Positions 1 to 7,556 of a stretch of DNA of 42,719 nt are shown here, in pieces. The translations under genes were made by a program, and so were the position numbers. The notes beneath the pieces are model-generated. The model was not told the DNA's origin. It searched no databases and saw nothing but the letters and a program-made list of their open reading frames with translations. Position 1 is the first letter of the stretch. Each line of letters opens with the position of its first letter. The DNA is taken from NCBI GenBank assembly GCA_011192005.1, contig DUFB01000076.1, forward strand, positions 1 to 42,719, written 5' to 3'. This stretch comes from Dehalococcoidia bacterium (lineage in GTDB: Bacteria; Chloroflexota; Dehalococcoidia; Dehalococcoidales; RBG-16-60-22).

Positions 1-470
1 GCCAGTGACATACCTACCTCGGTACCGGCTGATACCGCAGCACCAAGAACCGCGTAGGTAACGCCGAAGTTCTCGGAGATATAGACGAGAGAACCACCGG
101 CAGCGGGATTCACAAGGGCAACTACAGTACCGTCGGTCTCGTAGCTCGGTGAAATCTTCAGGTCGACAATTAAATCACCGGCTACACCGAGTGTCACGGG
201 AGCTACTCCCCAGGTGCGGCCACCGTCTACGGATTTATAGATACCATTCGGGGCTGCCAGAGGATTAACGGCATAAATATCTCCGTTGGGGGCAACCTGT
301 ACCAGGGCTACATCCGTGCCGGCCGCTACCTGGTTAAATGCACCAGGGAGAGCCTGCAGGGAGTAGGACAACGTGGCTGCCGATGCTGGTGTCGCCCCTA
401 CAATAAAGAGAGACGCCATCAGCACGACAATCATGCCGACGCCCCATAATTTAATTATTTTCTTTTTCAT
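1..470 (-). CDS. Exported Asp-box (BNR-like) repeat protein, partial
   Basis: The reading frame is open from ATG at 470 to the window edge, giving the first 156 residues of a longer protein. The N-terminus is a classical Sec signal: MKKK, then a hydrophobic stretch, then an ATPASAA cleavage region near residues 30-34. The mature part carries an Asp-box, SVDGGRTW (about residue 84), and a degenerate second copy (YISENFGVTY), as in sialidase/BNR-type beta-propellers and in extracellular surface proteins of related bacteria. It is therefore probably secreted or cell-surface. The substrate cannot be inferred. An AAGGAG Shine-Dalgarno lies about 10 nt upstream. Transcription starts from a strong promoter at 699-726 and passes through a long structured leader. 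Confidence 0.75.
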   Translation of the reverse strand, partial: MKKKIIKLWGVGMIVVLMASLFIVGATPASAATLSYSLQALPGAFNQVAAGTDVALVQVAPNGDIYAVNPLAAPNGIYKSVDGGRTWGVAPVTLGVAGDLIVDLKISPSYETDGTVVALVNPAAGGSLVYISENFGVTYAVLGAAVSAGTEVGMSL

Positions 471-592
471 TGGTTTTTAGTTTCTCCTTATCCTTATTAG
501 GATATTTTCTAGTTTTTTGATATCACTATACCTCCGTAATTGCTTGCCATTTTCCATAATGGTTTTTTACGGAGATACATTTCCATGTAAGT

Positions 593-674
593 GGTGTGAG
601 TCGAGCGCATCGGCTCGCTGTTCCCCTGCGGGTCATTACGATAGCATCACCCCCTTTCTTCATCGAAGCACACC
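593..674 (-). promoter_or_regulatory. Candidate structured RNA in the 5' leader (unidentified)
   Basis: In the minus-strand transcript, GGUGUG (669-674) can pair with CACACC (593-598) and close an 82-nt domain. Inside it are three hairpins: CUUC/GAAG (658-668), GGGU/ACCC (630-652) and CGAGC/GCUCG (602-617). This is a compact multi-branched fold beginning about 18 nt after the predicted start site. Further downstream an 8-bp stem (TTACGGAG 567-574 with CTCCGTAA 532-539) and a TATCCT/AGGATA hairpin just before the ribosome binding site could form the expression platform. I compared it from memory with c-di-GMP, fluoride, manganese, ydaO, guanidine and purine aptamers and found no match. The rest of 471-889 is AT-rich and shows no gene. 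Confidence 0.4.
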
Positions 675-698
675 TCTAGCAGAGTATACTTCATATCC

Positions 699-726
699 AC
701 TATAGCACATTAGCATCAAATGTCAA
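699..726 (-). promoter_or_regulatory. Sigma-70-type promoter for the exported Asp-box protein
   Basis: Read on the minus strand there is TTGACA (721-726), a 16-nt spacer and TATAGT (699-704). The predicted transcription start is near 692, which leaves an untranslated leader of about 220 nt before the ATG at 470. Confidence 0.7.
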
Positions 727-742
727 TACCCCTGGAGGCTGA

Positions 743-761
743 TTTACATAAGCAATGTAAA
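743..761. repeat. Palindrome, candidate operator
   Basis: TTTACAT (743-749) and ATGTAAA (755-761) are perfect inverted repeats with a 5-nt spacer. They lie 17-35 nt upstream of the -35 box of the promoter at 699-726, a typical activator position. The binding protein is unknown. Confidence 0.35.
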
Positions 762-889
762 ATATGTTTAGAATGTCTGTTTCAATTCAATATATATATT
801 CGTAAACAGGCAAAAAAGTTACTATTTATTGAATAAAACGATAGAATTAAGAAAAGGTTAGCATATTTTTATAAAGATATTATTAAGAA

Positions 890-2146
890 TCAGGCTTCTT
901 TTTTAATAAAAGACACCAAATCACTTACCGGTACGGTTTTCTGGCTGGAATCCGCCATGTCACGTACCGTCACCGTACCGGTTTTTACCTCGTTCTCCCC
1001 GATGATTATCGCGTAACGTACTCCCAGCGAGTTGGCCTGCCTCAGCTGGGCTTTCAGGTTCTTACCGCCCGCGGTGCTGGTGGCGCTTATTCCTTCCCGG
1101 CGTAACATCGCCGCGATTTTCATCGATTCGTCCCTGGTTTCCTCTCCCACGTTAGTCATGAGTACTTTCAACCCGGGAAGAATGGGTACCCTGACATTTT
1201 CTTTTTTCAGGTTCAATATGGTCCGTTCGATGCCTATCGCCAGCCCTATCCCCGGCGTCGGCTTGCCACCCAGCTCTTCGATAAGGTAATCGTACCGGCC
1301 ACCGCCGCCCAGAGTGCTCTGGCTGCCTTCTTCCTCCGGCTGAAATTCGAACACGGTGCGGGTGTAATAATCCAGCCCCCGTACCAGCCGGTGATTCACC
1401 TCGAACGGAATACTTAGAATCTCTAGGTATTTTTGAAGATTGCTAAAATGCTCCTTACACTCAAAACACAAGTAGTCGAGATTCCTGGGCGCGGCATCGG
1501 CCAGCCTCTGGCAGCCCGCCTGTTTGCAGTCGAGCAGCCGCAGGGGATTTTTCTCGAGTCGTGTTTTACAGTCCTTACACAACTCCGCCCTGTACCCGGC
1601 ATAATATTCCGTCAGTTCCACCAAGTATCCCGGACGGCACTGCTTGCAGCCGATGCTGTTAATCTGGAGGGAAAAACGGGTCAGTCCCAGCGATTTAAAG
1701 AATTGCCATGACATCTCGATTACCTCGGCGTCCAGGGCGGCGTCCGCCTCCCCGATGGCCTCGCAGCCGAACTGGTAGTGCTGACGGTAGCGTCCTGCCT
1801 GGGGGCGGTCGTACCGGAATATCGGGGTAATGTAATAGAGTTTCACCGGTTGCGGCCGGTTGGATAGTCCGTGCTGGATGTAAGCCCGGCAAACCGGAGG
1901 GGTGCCCTCGGGTTTGAGCGTCAGGCTGTTACCGCCGCGATCTTCGAAGGTATACATTTCTTTCTGGACGATATCGGAATATTCACCGGCGCTGCGACTG
2001 AACAGGCTGGTATCCTCGAATATAGGGGTGTCTATTCGCTGGTACCCGTAAAGTCGGCAAATATCGGCGGCTTTCTGCTCAACATAGTGCCAGTAAGGTT
2101 GCTCTTCCGGTAGTATATCTGAGGTCCCGCGTGCTGCCTGGTACAA
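890..2146 (-). CDS. hisS: Histidine--tRNA ligase
   Basis: Charges tRNA-His in the cytoplasm; class II aminoacyl-tRNA synthetase. At 418 residues it has the usual bacterial length. Visible motifs are the motif 2 region (FRYDRPQAGRYRQ, about residue 110), the HisRS-specific signature LVRGLDYYTRT (about 254) and motif 3 GIGLAIGIERT (about 297), followed by the anticodon-binding domain. The ATP-site segment reads KPEGTPP where many homologues have PEGTAP. The start is TTG: MYQAARGTSDILP matches the family N-terminus, a GGGGGAAG Shine-Dalgarno precedes it, and no ATG is nearby. It is divergent from rel. Confidence 0.96.
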   Translation of the reverse strand: MYQAARGTSDILPEEQPYWHYVEQKAADICRLYGYQRIDTPIFEDTSLFSRSAGEYSDIVQKEMYTFEDRGGNSLTLKPEGTPPVCRAYIQHGLSNRPQPVKLYYITPIFRYDRPQAGRYRQHYQFGCEAIGEADAALDAEVIEMSWQFFKSLGLTRFSLQINSIGCKQCRPGYLVELTEYYAGYRAELCKDCKTRLEKNPLRLLDCKQAGCQRLADAAPRNLDYLCFECKEHFSNLQKYLEILSIPFEVNHRLVRGLDYYTRTVFEFQPEEEGSQSTLGGGGRYDYLIEELGGKPTPGIGLAIGIERTILNLKKENVRVPILPGLKVLMTNVGEETRDESMKIAAMLRREGISATSTAGGKNLKAQLRQANSLGVRYAIIIGENEVKTGTVTVRDMADSSQKTVPVSDLVSFIKKEA

Positions 2147-2173
2147 TCTGCTTCCCCCTGTTTTCTAAAGGCT

Positions 2174-2203
2174 AGAATACAGGATTGACCCTGTATTTGT
2201 AAA
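2174..2203 (-). promoter_or_regulatory. Possible hisS promoter
   Basis: Minus strand: TTTACA (2198-2203), an 18-nt spacer and TATTCT (2174-2179) preceded by TG (extended -10). This would give a leader of about 20 nt. The match is moderate. I could not choose a convincing promoter for the divergent rel gene in the same AT-rich gap. Confidence 0.35.
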
Positions 2204-2309
2204 GGCAGCATTTACACTGGAATTCTTTTGGGATATACTGAAAATATATCTTTACCTTGTTATATAGCGTAAATTTAAAGGCTTGATTTTCCTCGTTTTA
2301 TAGTGGGGC

Positions 2310-4508
2310 GTGATGCATTTCAGGACACTTCTGAAAAAAGCCCGTGAGTATCTTCCGCCCGAGAAGATATCGGTGGTGGAGGATGCCTATCATTACGCTG
2401 CGGAGAAACACCGGGGCCAGACAAGGCTTTCCGGAGACCCGTATCTGGAACATCCTTTACAGACGGCTATGATACTGGCGGAGTTCCAGCTCGACCACAG
2501 TACCCTAGCGGCGGGCCTGCTGCATGATATCCCCGAGGACTGCGGTCTGCCCGTAGAGGAAATCAAGTCCAGGTTCGGTTCGGAAATAGCCAGGCTCGTG
2601 GATGGCGTGACCAAGCTCAAGCAGGTCTCTTCAACGGCTTCGGGCGCCGTGGTGACTTCTAATCAGGCGGATAACTTTAAGAAGATGCTGATTACCATGG
2701 CGGAAGACCTCCGCGTCGTTTTTATCAAGCTGGCTGACCGACTCCACAATATGCGTACCCTGGATGCTCTGCCCGCAGAACGGCAGTTAGCCATTGCTAG
2801 GGAGACCATGGAGATATATGCCCCTCTGGCGAACGTCCTGGGGATATGGGAATGGAAATCAGAACTGGAGGACCTTGCCTTTCAGTATATCGACCCCGAG
2901 ATGTACGACGATATTGAAAAGGAGATCAATTCGCAGCAGAAACAGTGGCAGAGTTTTATCAGGAGAGTGATTCACGCCCTGGAAACGGAGTTTGACCGTG
3001 TCGGGCTGGTAGCTGATATATCCGGACGGCTCAAGCATATTTATGGCATTTATCGCAAGAAAAAGAAGTATGCTGCCATGGGCAGGCACTTCGATAAAAT
3101 ATATGATATCTTTGCGGTAAGGGTGATTGTTGATGAAAGCGATTGCTACAACGCTTTCGGCGCTATCCACGGTCTATGGCATCCCGTTCCGGGTACTTTT
3201 GATAATTATATAAGTACTCCCAAACCCAACGGGTACCGGGCGATTCACACCGTGGTCCGGGCTTTCGGCACCACCCCTGTGGAAATTCAAATCCGCTCGC
3301 ATGATATGCACGAAGTGGCCGAGCACGGTGAAGCCAGCCACTGGAAGTATAAGGAGGGTGAACATAAAGACAAACAGCTCGGTGAAAGCGTCGCCCGTAT
3401 GCGAGAGCATATCGAATCGAACCTCAGCTTAACGGGTGGTGACGAATTCATGGAGGCAATCAAGACCGATGTCTTCACCGACCAGGTTTTCGTCTATACT
3501 CCCAAGGGAGAGATTAAAGATATGCCCCGCGGCTCGACACCGCTGGATTTCGCCTACCGCGTCCATACCGAGCTGGGCCACCGCTGTATCGGGGCCAAGG
3601 TAAATGACCGTCTAGTGGCGTTCAACTACGAACTCAGGAACGGCGACGTGGTCGAAATTATCACCGCCAAGACGGATAAAGGACCGAGCCTGGACTGGCT
3701 CAATGAAAACCTGGGATACGTCCACACTTCTCATGCCAGAAACAAGATACGCCAGTGGTTCAACAAGCAGGAACGCGCTGAAAATATCGAAAACGGCCGA
3801 CTCATTCTGGAGAAGGAGCTGCGTCACCTGGGAATGCAGATAGACCGGCAGTTGCTGGCGGAGATGTTCGGCTATACAAATCCGGATGACTTCCTGGCGG
3901 CTCTCGGCAACGGCGCCATTACCGCTCCTCAGCTTGTCTTTAAGCTGGCATCCCGGGAAGAGGAGCCGGAACTCCCCGAGGCAGCCCCGCCACGCCGGGT
4001 ATCGCCGTCGGCGGTGCGAGTGCTGGGTGTCGGTGACCTGGTGACCAATCTGGCGGATTGTTGTAATCCGCTGCCCGGAGATAATATTATAGGTTATATC
4101 ACCCGCAACCGGGGGGTCACCATTCACCGTGCCGACTGCCAGAATGTTGTCAACGAGAAAGAGAAAGAAAGACTGGTTAACGTTGAGTGGGGACAGAGCG
4201 ATTTATTATATCCGGTGAATATCCAGGTGGAAGCTTGGGACAGGGTGGGATTGATGAGTGATATTACCACGGTGGTGGCTGAAGAGCAGGTGAATATCGC
4301 CGGTGTGAAGATGGCTGAGGGTGACAATCATAAAATCACCGTGGATTTAACGCTGGAAACCCGGGGATTGACTCACCTGAGTCAGGTAATGAAGAAAATC
4401 GATGCCGTTAAGAGCGTGCTGGGCGTTTCCCGGATGGGCGATGCAGTTGTGAAGAAGGCTAAGGTAAATTCCTCGAAATCGATGATTGAGATAAAGAAAC
4501 CCGACTAA
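2310..4508 (+). CDS. rel: Bifunctional (p)ppGpp synthetase/hydrolase, RelA/SpoT family
   Basis: Makes and degrades the stringent-response alarmone (p)ppGpp. Domains in order: an HD hydrolase domain (YLEHPL, LLHDIPED near residue 70, FIKLADRLHNMRTL), so the hydrolase looks active; the synthetase domain (GRLKHIYGIYRK about 237, the NGYRAIHT segment and EIQIRS about 324); TGS (about 390-455); a helical/zinc-finger part with CCNPLPGD (about 584) and RADC; and a C-terminal ACT domain (about 640-725). At 732 residues it is full length. The start is GTG at 2310 or ATG at 2313, and both follow a GGGG stretch. rpsT follows 21 nt later. It is probably the only long Rel enzyme here, but that needs the rest of the genome. 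Confidence 0.95.
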   Translation: MMHFRTLLKKAREYLPPEKISVVEDAYHYAAEKHRGQTRLSGDPYLEHPLQTAMILAEFQLDHSTLAAGLLHDIPEDCGLPVEEIKSRFGSEIARLVDGVTKLKQVSSTASGAVVTSNQADNFKKMLITMAEDLRVVFIKLADRLHNMRTLDALPAERQLAIARETMEIYAPLANVLGIWEWKSELEDLAFQYIDPEMYDDIEKEINSQQKQWQSFIRRVIHALETEFDRVGLVADISGRLKHIYGIYRKKKKYAAMGRHFDKIYDIFAVRVIVDESDCYNAFGAIHGLWHPVPGTFDNYISTPKPNGYRAIHTVVRAFGTTPVEIQIRSHDMHEVAEHGEASHWKYKEGEHKDKQLGESVARMREHIESNLSLTGGDEFMEAIKTDVFTDQVFVYTPKGEIKDMPRGSTPLDFAYRVHTELGHRCIGAKVNDRLVAFNYELRNGDVVEIITAKTDKGPSLDWLNENLGYVHTSHARNKIRQWFNKQERAENIENGRLILEKELRHLGMQIDRQLLAEMFGYTNPDDFLAALGNGAITAPQLVFKLASREEEPELPEAAPPRRVSPSAVRVLGVGDLVTNLADCCNPLPGDNIIGYITRNRGVTIHRADCQNVVNEKEKERLVNVEWGQSDLLYPVNIQVEAWDRVGLMSDITTVVAEEQVNIAGVKMAEGDNHKITVDLTLETRGLTHLSQVMKKIDAVKSVLGVSRMGDAVVKKAKVNSSKSMIEIKKPD

Positions 4509-4529
4509 TACGAATTTTGGAGGTAGATA

Positions 4530-4943
4530 TTGACCAGTAAATCGGCTGAAAAACAGGCGCGTGTCGCTTCCCGCAGGCGACTTCGTAATAAATCTGTGCG
4601 TAGTGAAATCAAGACCGGTATCACCAGGGCGGAAAAGCTGATATTTACCGGTGAACTCGAAGAGGCGCAGAAGGCGGTGGTAGCGGCGGTTTCTTCCCTT
4701 GATAAAGCCGCCAATAAGGGGATTCTCCACGCCAGTAATGTTGCCCGGCGTAAAGCCAGATTGATGAAGAAACTCAATCAGGCATCGGCTCAGGCTGCTG
4801 TCGAGCCCGAACCGGAGTCCCAACCGGAAGCCGAAGCTGAAACCGAAGGTAAAGCTGAAGCTAAAGCTAAGGCCGAAGCCAAACCCAAGGCCAAGGCTAA
4901 GACCAAGCCCAGAACAAGAGCCAAAAAAGCCAAGGCTGAGTAA
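4530..4943 (+). CDS. rpsT: 30S ribosomal protein S20 with a long C-terminal tail
   Basis: Primary 16S rRNA-binding protein of the small subunit. Residues 1-86 match S20: the basic N-terminus KSAEKQARVASRRRLRNKSVRS, then helices containing LDKAANKGILH and KARLMKKLNQ. The usual protein is about 85-90 residues. This one continues for some 50 residues of low-complexity Glu/Ala followed by Lys/Ala/Pro/Arg, an acidic stretch and then a very basic one. The start is TTG at 4530 with a GGAGG Shine-Dalgarno 6 nt upstream. It lies directly downstream of rel, possibly co-transcribed. Confidence 0.93.
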   Translation: MTSKSAEKQARVASRRRLRNKSVRSEIKTGITRAEKLIFTGELEEAQKAVVAAVSSLDKAANKGILHASNVARRKARLMKKLNQASAQAAVEPEPESQPEAEAETEGKAEAKAKAEAKPKAKAKTKPRTRAKKAKAE

Positions 4944-5017
4944 TCCGTAGAACTCTAAAGATAAAAGTACCTTATGTTATATTTACAGCTTGATTGCGTT
5001 TTTTCTTGTCGGTATGT

Positions 5018-5161
5018 CTAGTCTGAGGACGGAATAGCCTTGGCTTCCTGTACTTCCATTTCCTGGTCGCAGCAGGTCAGTTTACCCTCGCCCGCTTTAG
5101 TACAGAGTGCTTCGGTGCCGCATTTTCCGCAGCGATATCTTTTCCCTAGTTGGCTTGCCAA
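5018..5161 (-). CDS. Desulforedoxin-like small metal-binding protein, copy 2
   Basis: A 47-residue protein too short for most gene callers. GKRYRCGKCG is followed by LTCC, giving the Cys pattern C11-x2-C14 ... C30-C31 of desulforedoxin and of the N-terminal domain of desulfoferrodoxin, which binds one Fe(SCys)4 centre. It has an extra Cys20 and a longer tail than its neighbour. The start is TTG at 5161, with a GGAGGT Shine-Dalgarno 6-7 nt upstream and N-terminal alignment to the ATG-started copy (ASQLGKRYRC against ANQVGKRYRC). It lies 31 nt downstream of that copy, so the two are probably co-transcribed. A role in electron transfer or oxygen defence is inferred only from the family. Confidence 0.8.
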   Translation of the reverse strand: MASQLGKRYRCGKCGTEALCTKAGEGKLTCCDQEMEVQEAKAIPSSD

Positions 5162-5192
5162 TTTGGTACCTCCTGTACCCAACCGGGTCGTC

Positions 5193-5312
5193 TTATTTTT
5201 TCTGCTCCATAGGCTGGCCGCAACAGGTAATCGTGCCGTCGCCCCCCTTGGTGATTATCATCTCAGCACCGCACTTGGTGCATCGATATCTTTTACCTAC
5301 TTGATTTGCCAT
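5193..5312 (-). CDS. Desulforedoxin-like small metal-binding protein, copy 1
   Basis: A 39-residue protein, the size of classical desulforedoxin (about 36-37 residues). It has GKRYRCTKCG, then GGDGTITCCGQPM, with Cys at 11, 14, 30 and 31, which is the rubredoxin-like Fe(SCys)4 pattern with the diagnostic adjacent Cys pair. The start is ATG at 5312. A strong promoter lies 40 nt upstream, and the paralogous second copy follows 31 nt downstream. The partner enzyme is unknown; no superoxide reductase gene is in the window. Confidence 0.82.
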   Translation of the reverse strand: MANQVGKRYRCTKCGAEMIITKGGDGTITCCGQPMEQKK

Positions 5313-5350
5313 TATCGCACCGCCTTCTTGAGAGCCTTGTTTTCGTTAAC

Positions 5351-5379
5351 ATTATAGCTCAATAACCTGATTTAAGCAA
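5351..5379 (-). promoter_or_regulatory. Promoter of the desulforedoxin pair
   Basis: Minus strand: TTGCTT (5374-5379), a 17-nt spacer and a perfect TATAAT (5351-5356). The start site would be near 5344, about 32 nt before the first ATG. The -35 box touches the end of the upstream yjbQ gene. Confidence 0.6.
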
Positions 5380-5380
5380 G

Positions 5381-5800
5381 CTAATTATCACCGATTATCT
5401 GCAGTATCACCTGCCGCGACCTCGCCCGGTTATCGAAGTCAACGACCACTATCTGCTGCCAGGTCCCCAGTATCAGGCTCTTCTTCTCGAAAGGTACCGT
5501 CAGCGAGGCTCCCAGCAGCGAGGCGCGCACGTGCGAGTGCCCGTTACCGTCGTGCCAGCGCCGGTTGTGCTGGTACTCGATATCGGAGGGGGCAACCCGT
5601 TCCCAGAGCTCCTGGAGGTCGGCTACCAGTCCCGGTTCGTATTCCACCGTGGTAACTCCGGCCGTCGATCCCGCGATAAAGACCGTTACCGTCCCGATGG
5701 TTATTTCCGATGCCGCTACTGCTTCGGCGACCTCCCCGGTAATATCGGCGATATCCCCGTTTCCCCTGGTATCGAGCGTAATTTGTCTGGTAATGACCAT
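5381..5800 (-). CDS. YjbQ/UPF0047 family protein
   Basis: 139 residues, single-domain YjbQ family (secondary thiamine-phosphate synthase-like). The family signature is present: HNRRWHDGNGHSH followed by a conserved Gly, and the C-terminal GTWQQIVVVDFD segment. The physiological function of the family is unsettled; a weak thiamine phosphate synthase activity has been reported for the E. coli member. The start is ATG at 5800, not the in-frame GTG at 5815. The Shine-Dalgarno GGAGG (5809-5813) overlaps that longer version, and a TATAAT on the minus strand at 5821-5826 puts transcription start near 5814. Confidence 0.88.
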   Translation of the reverse strand: MVITRQITLDTRGNGDIADITGEVAEAVAASEITIGTVTVFIAGSTAGVTTVEYEPGLVADLQELWERVAPSDIEYQHNRRWHDGNGHSHVRASLLGASLTVPFEKKSLILGTWQQIVVVDFDNRARSRQVILQIIGDN

Positions 5801-5915
5801 TGATAAAACCTCCACTGCATATTATAGGAAAAAGCAGCCGATAACGAAAGAGCCTCGAATAATTATGAAATATATTAATACTAAATGTATATAATATTCA
5901 TAATCTAAGGTACTA

Positions 5916-5943
5916 TTGACAAAAAGATTAGCGGGAGTATAAT
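5916..5943 (+). promoter_or_regulatory. Perfect consensus promoter for the winged-helix gene
   Basis: TTGACA (5916-5921), a 16-nt spacer and TATAAT (5938-5943). Both hexamers match the consensus exactly. The start site would be near 5950, so the coding start has to be downstream of the TTG at 5949. Confidence 0.8.
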
Positions 5944-5993
5944 CATCATTGCCGCAGCTTTACAGGACTTTGCTGGCAGCCGGAGCAGGGAAA

Positions 5994-6227
5994 ATGACCG
6001 GGTATATGCTGACCGATGAAGGTACCGCCAGGTTCAGGAAGCGAATAGCCTCGGCGGATGAGGCCGAAGCCGCCGGCGAAGACTATAAGATACTCAATTA
6101 TCTCTACCGCCACGGCAGCGCCCCGCTGGAGGATATCGCCTACTATACCGGCCTCTCACGAAATCAGGTCATGGCGCAGATGACGGTATTTCTCAGCCAC
6201 GGACTCGTCGAAGGCACTACCGTTTAA
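5994..6227 (+). CDS. Small winged-helix/MarR-like DNA-binding protein
   Basis: 77 residues. After a short charged N-terminus, residues from about 33 read ILNYLYRHGSAPLEDIAYYTGLSRNQVMAQMTVFLSHGLV (cited in part), the helix-turn-helix-wing pattern of small winged-helix regulators. The specific family is not recognised. The start is ATG 5994 with GGAG 8 nt upstream; an upstream in-frame TTG (5949) coincides with the predicted transcription start and is rejected. It stands alone behind a perfect promoter, divergent from yjbQ, so it may regulate itself or yjbQ. Confidence 0.65.
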   Translation: MTGYMLTDEGTARFRKRIASADEAEAAGEDYKILNYLYRHGSAPLEDIAYYTGLSRNQVMAQMTVFLSHGLVEGTTV

Positions 6228-6277
6228 AAGCCAATAGTGATTTATTCCTCCCCTTAAATCCGCCCCCTCATGTATAT

Positions 6278-6703
6278 CTAATCTGGTGTGTTGCCTACCC
6301 GTGAATATTTACCGGTGACCGCGATATCCAGGAACAGCACCGGTTTATTAACTCTGGCGAAGTTTAACGGGCCATGATGAAGGCCCGCCGGTACGTAAAC
6401 CGCCGTGGGTCTGGTGATGATGTGCTTCTCCTGCTCTTCACCCAGTGAAATCTCGATTTCGGCATCGAAGTCCGTCCCATCATCAGGATTCGCCGAAAAA
6501 AAGTGCAGGTACTGGGGAAACTCGTGTTTGTGGGGCTGGGATATCATCTGGTGGGGCCTTGAGATGAAAATACTATCAACCGAGAGGTGTCCCCCGCCGA
6601 AGGTTTCTAGGTGACGCGTGCTGGTGATGGAACCCCTCTCCTTATTCGAGTCTGCTTTCACGCATTCAGTGGTAAAGTACTGGCCGTATTTTGTCTTCGC
6701 CAT
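6278..6703 (-). CDS. Cupin-fold protein
   Basis: 141 residues. The two cupin motifs are visible: a HKHEFPQYLHFF segment (about residue 58) and VYVPAGLHHGPLNF (about 107), giving a His-rich metal site in a small beta-barrel. The substrate and reaction are not known. It follows pyrK on the same strand with a 73-nt AT-rich gap and an AAGGAG Shine-Dalgarno, so it could be the last gene of the pyrimidine operon or have its own promoter. Confidence 0.7.
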   Translation of the reverse strand: MAKTKYGQYFTTECVKADSNKERGSITSTRHLETFGGGHLSVDSIFISRPHQMISQPHKHEFPQYLHFFSANPDDGTDFDAEIEISLGEEQEKHIITRPTAVYVPAGLHHGPLNFARVNKPVLFLDIAVTGKYSRVGNTPD

Positions 6704-6776
6704 TGGCTCTCCTTGTCTCGGTACTAAATATCATTAAATCATAATTATAATTGTACTGTTTTGTTATCCCTCTTCA

Positions 6777-7556
6777 TTATTGAAAATACAACTCTTCCAT
6801 CTCGAACACCGGCCCGTCCCTGCATACCTGCTTTATACCCTTTCTGGTTTTAATAGTGCAGCTGTAGCACACCCCCACCCCGCAACCCATCATTATCTCC
6901 ATCGATACCTGCACGGACATACCTTTAAGCTCAGGCATTTTGGCCATTGTACGGTACATCTCCATTGGTCCGCAGGCGAAGACCTGGTCGATGCCTTCCA
7001 GGTAGGCGGGTATCAGGTCGGTGGCCATCCCTTTATATCCTTCGCTGCCGTCCTCGGTGGCGTTGACCACGTTGAGGCTGCCTGGCTTCAGACCTTCGTC
7101 GTAGAGCTTCTGGGAAGTGGATACCGGCAGCAGGCAGTCGGCGGTACTTGCCCCGTTGATGAGGGTTACCTTTAAGCCGGCTTTCAGTAATTCATTTGCC
7201 AGGAAACAGAGCGGGGCGATGCCGATACCTCCGGCTACAATCAGCACGTTCCTGGCATTGGGCTTTTTATAAAATCCGTTGCCCAGCGGACCGAAAAAGT
7301 TCAATATTTCTCCCTTTTTCCGCTGTGAAAGCCAGTTTGTACCCCGGCCGACGACGTTAAACAGGAGCGTCAGCACGCTGCCTTCGACCCTGTGGATGCT
7401 GAACGGACGTGGCACCACCGTGTCCTCGCCGCAGCGCACCATCACGAACTGGCCCGGTTTCGCACCATTGACTATCTCCGGGGCTTCCAGCCTGACGTGG
7501 TATGTTCCCGGCAGTACCTCGCTGCGGGAGATTATCGGCGTGGTTATCTGCTTCAT
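6777..7556 (-). CDS. pyrK: Dihydroorotate dehydrogenase electron-transfer subunit PyrK
   Basis: FAD and [2Fe-2S] subunit that passes electrons from dihydroorotate oxidation (PyrD, type 1B) to NAD+. Visible are the flavin-binding RPFSIHRV, the NAD-binding [12 protein letters not shown] and the C-terminal cluster [10 protein letters not shown] plus a later Cys in QVCRDGPVF. At 259 residues it has family length. Its ATG overlaps the carB stop as ATGA (7553-7556), which indicates translational coupling. The catalytic PyrD is not in the window. Confidence 0.95.
   Translation of the reverse strand: MKQITTPIISRSEVLPGTYHVRLEAPEIVNGAKPGQFVMVRCGEDTVVPRPFSIHRVEGSVLTLLFNVVGRGTNWLSQRKKGEILNFFGPLGNGFYKKPNARNVLIVAGGIGIAPLCFLANELLKAGLKVTLINGASTADCLLPVSTSQKLYDEGLKPGSLNVVNATEDGSEGYKGMATDLIPAYLEGIDQVFACGPMEMYRTMAKMPELKGMSVQVSMEIMMGCGVGVCYSCTIKTRKGIKQVCRDGPVFEMEELYFQ

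Noticed and set aside
4944-5017. rpsT terminator
   Set aside because: A T-run is present near 5000, but I found no stable GC stem in front of it.
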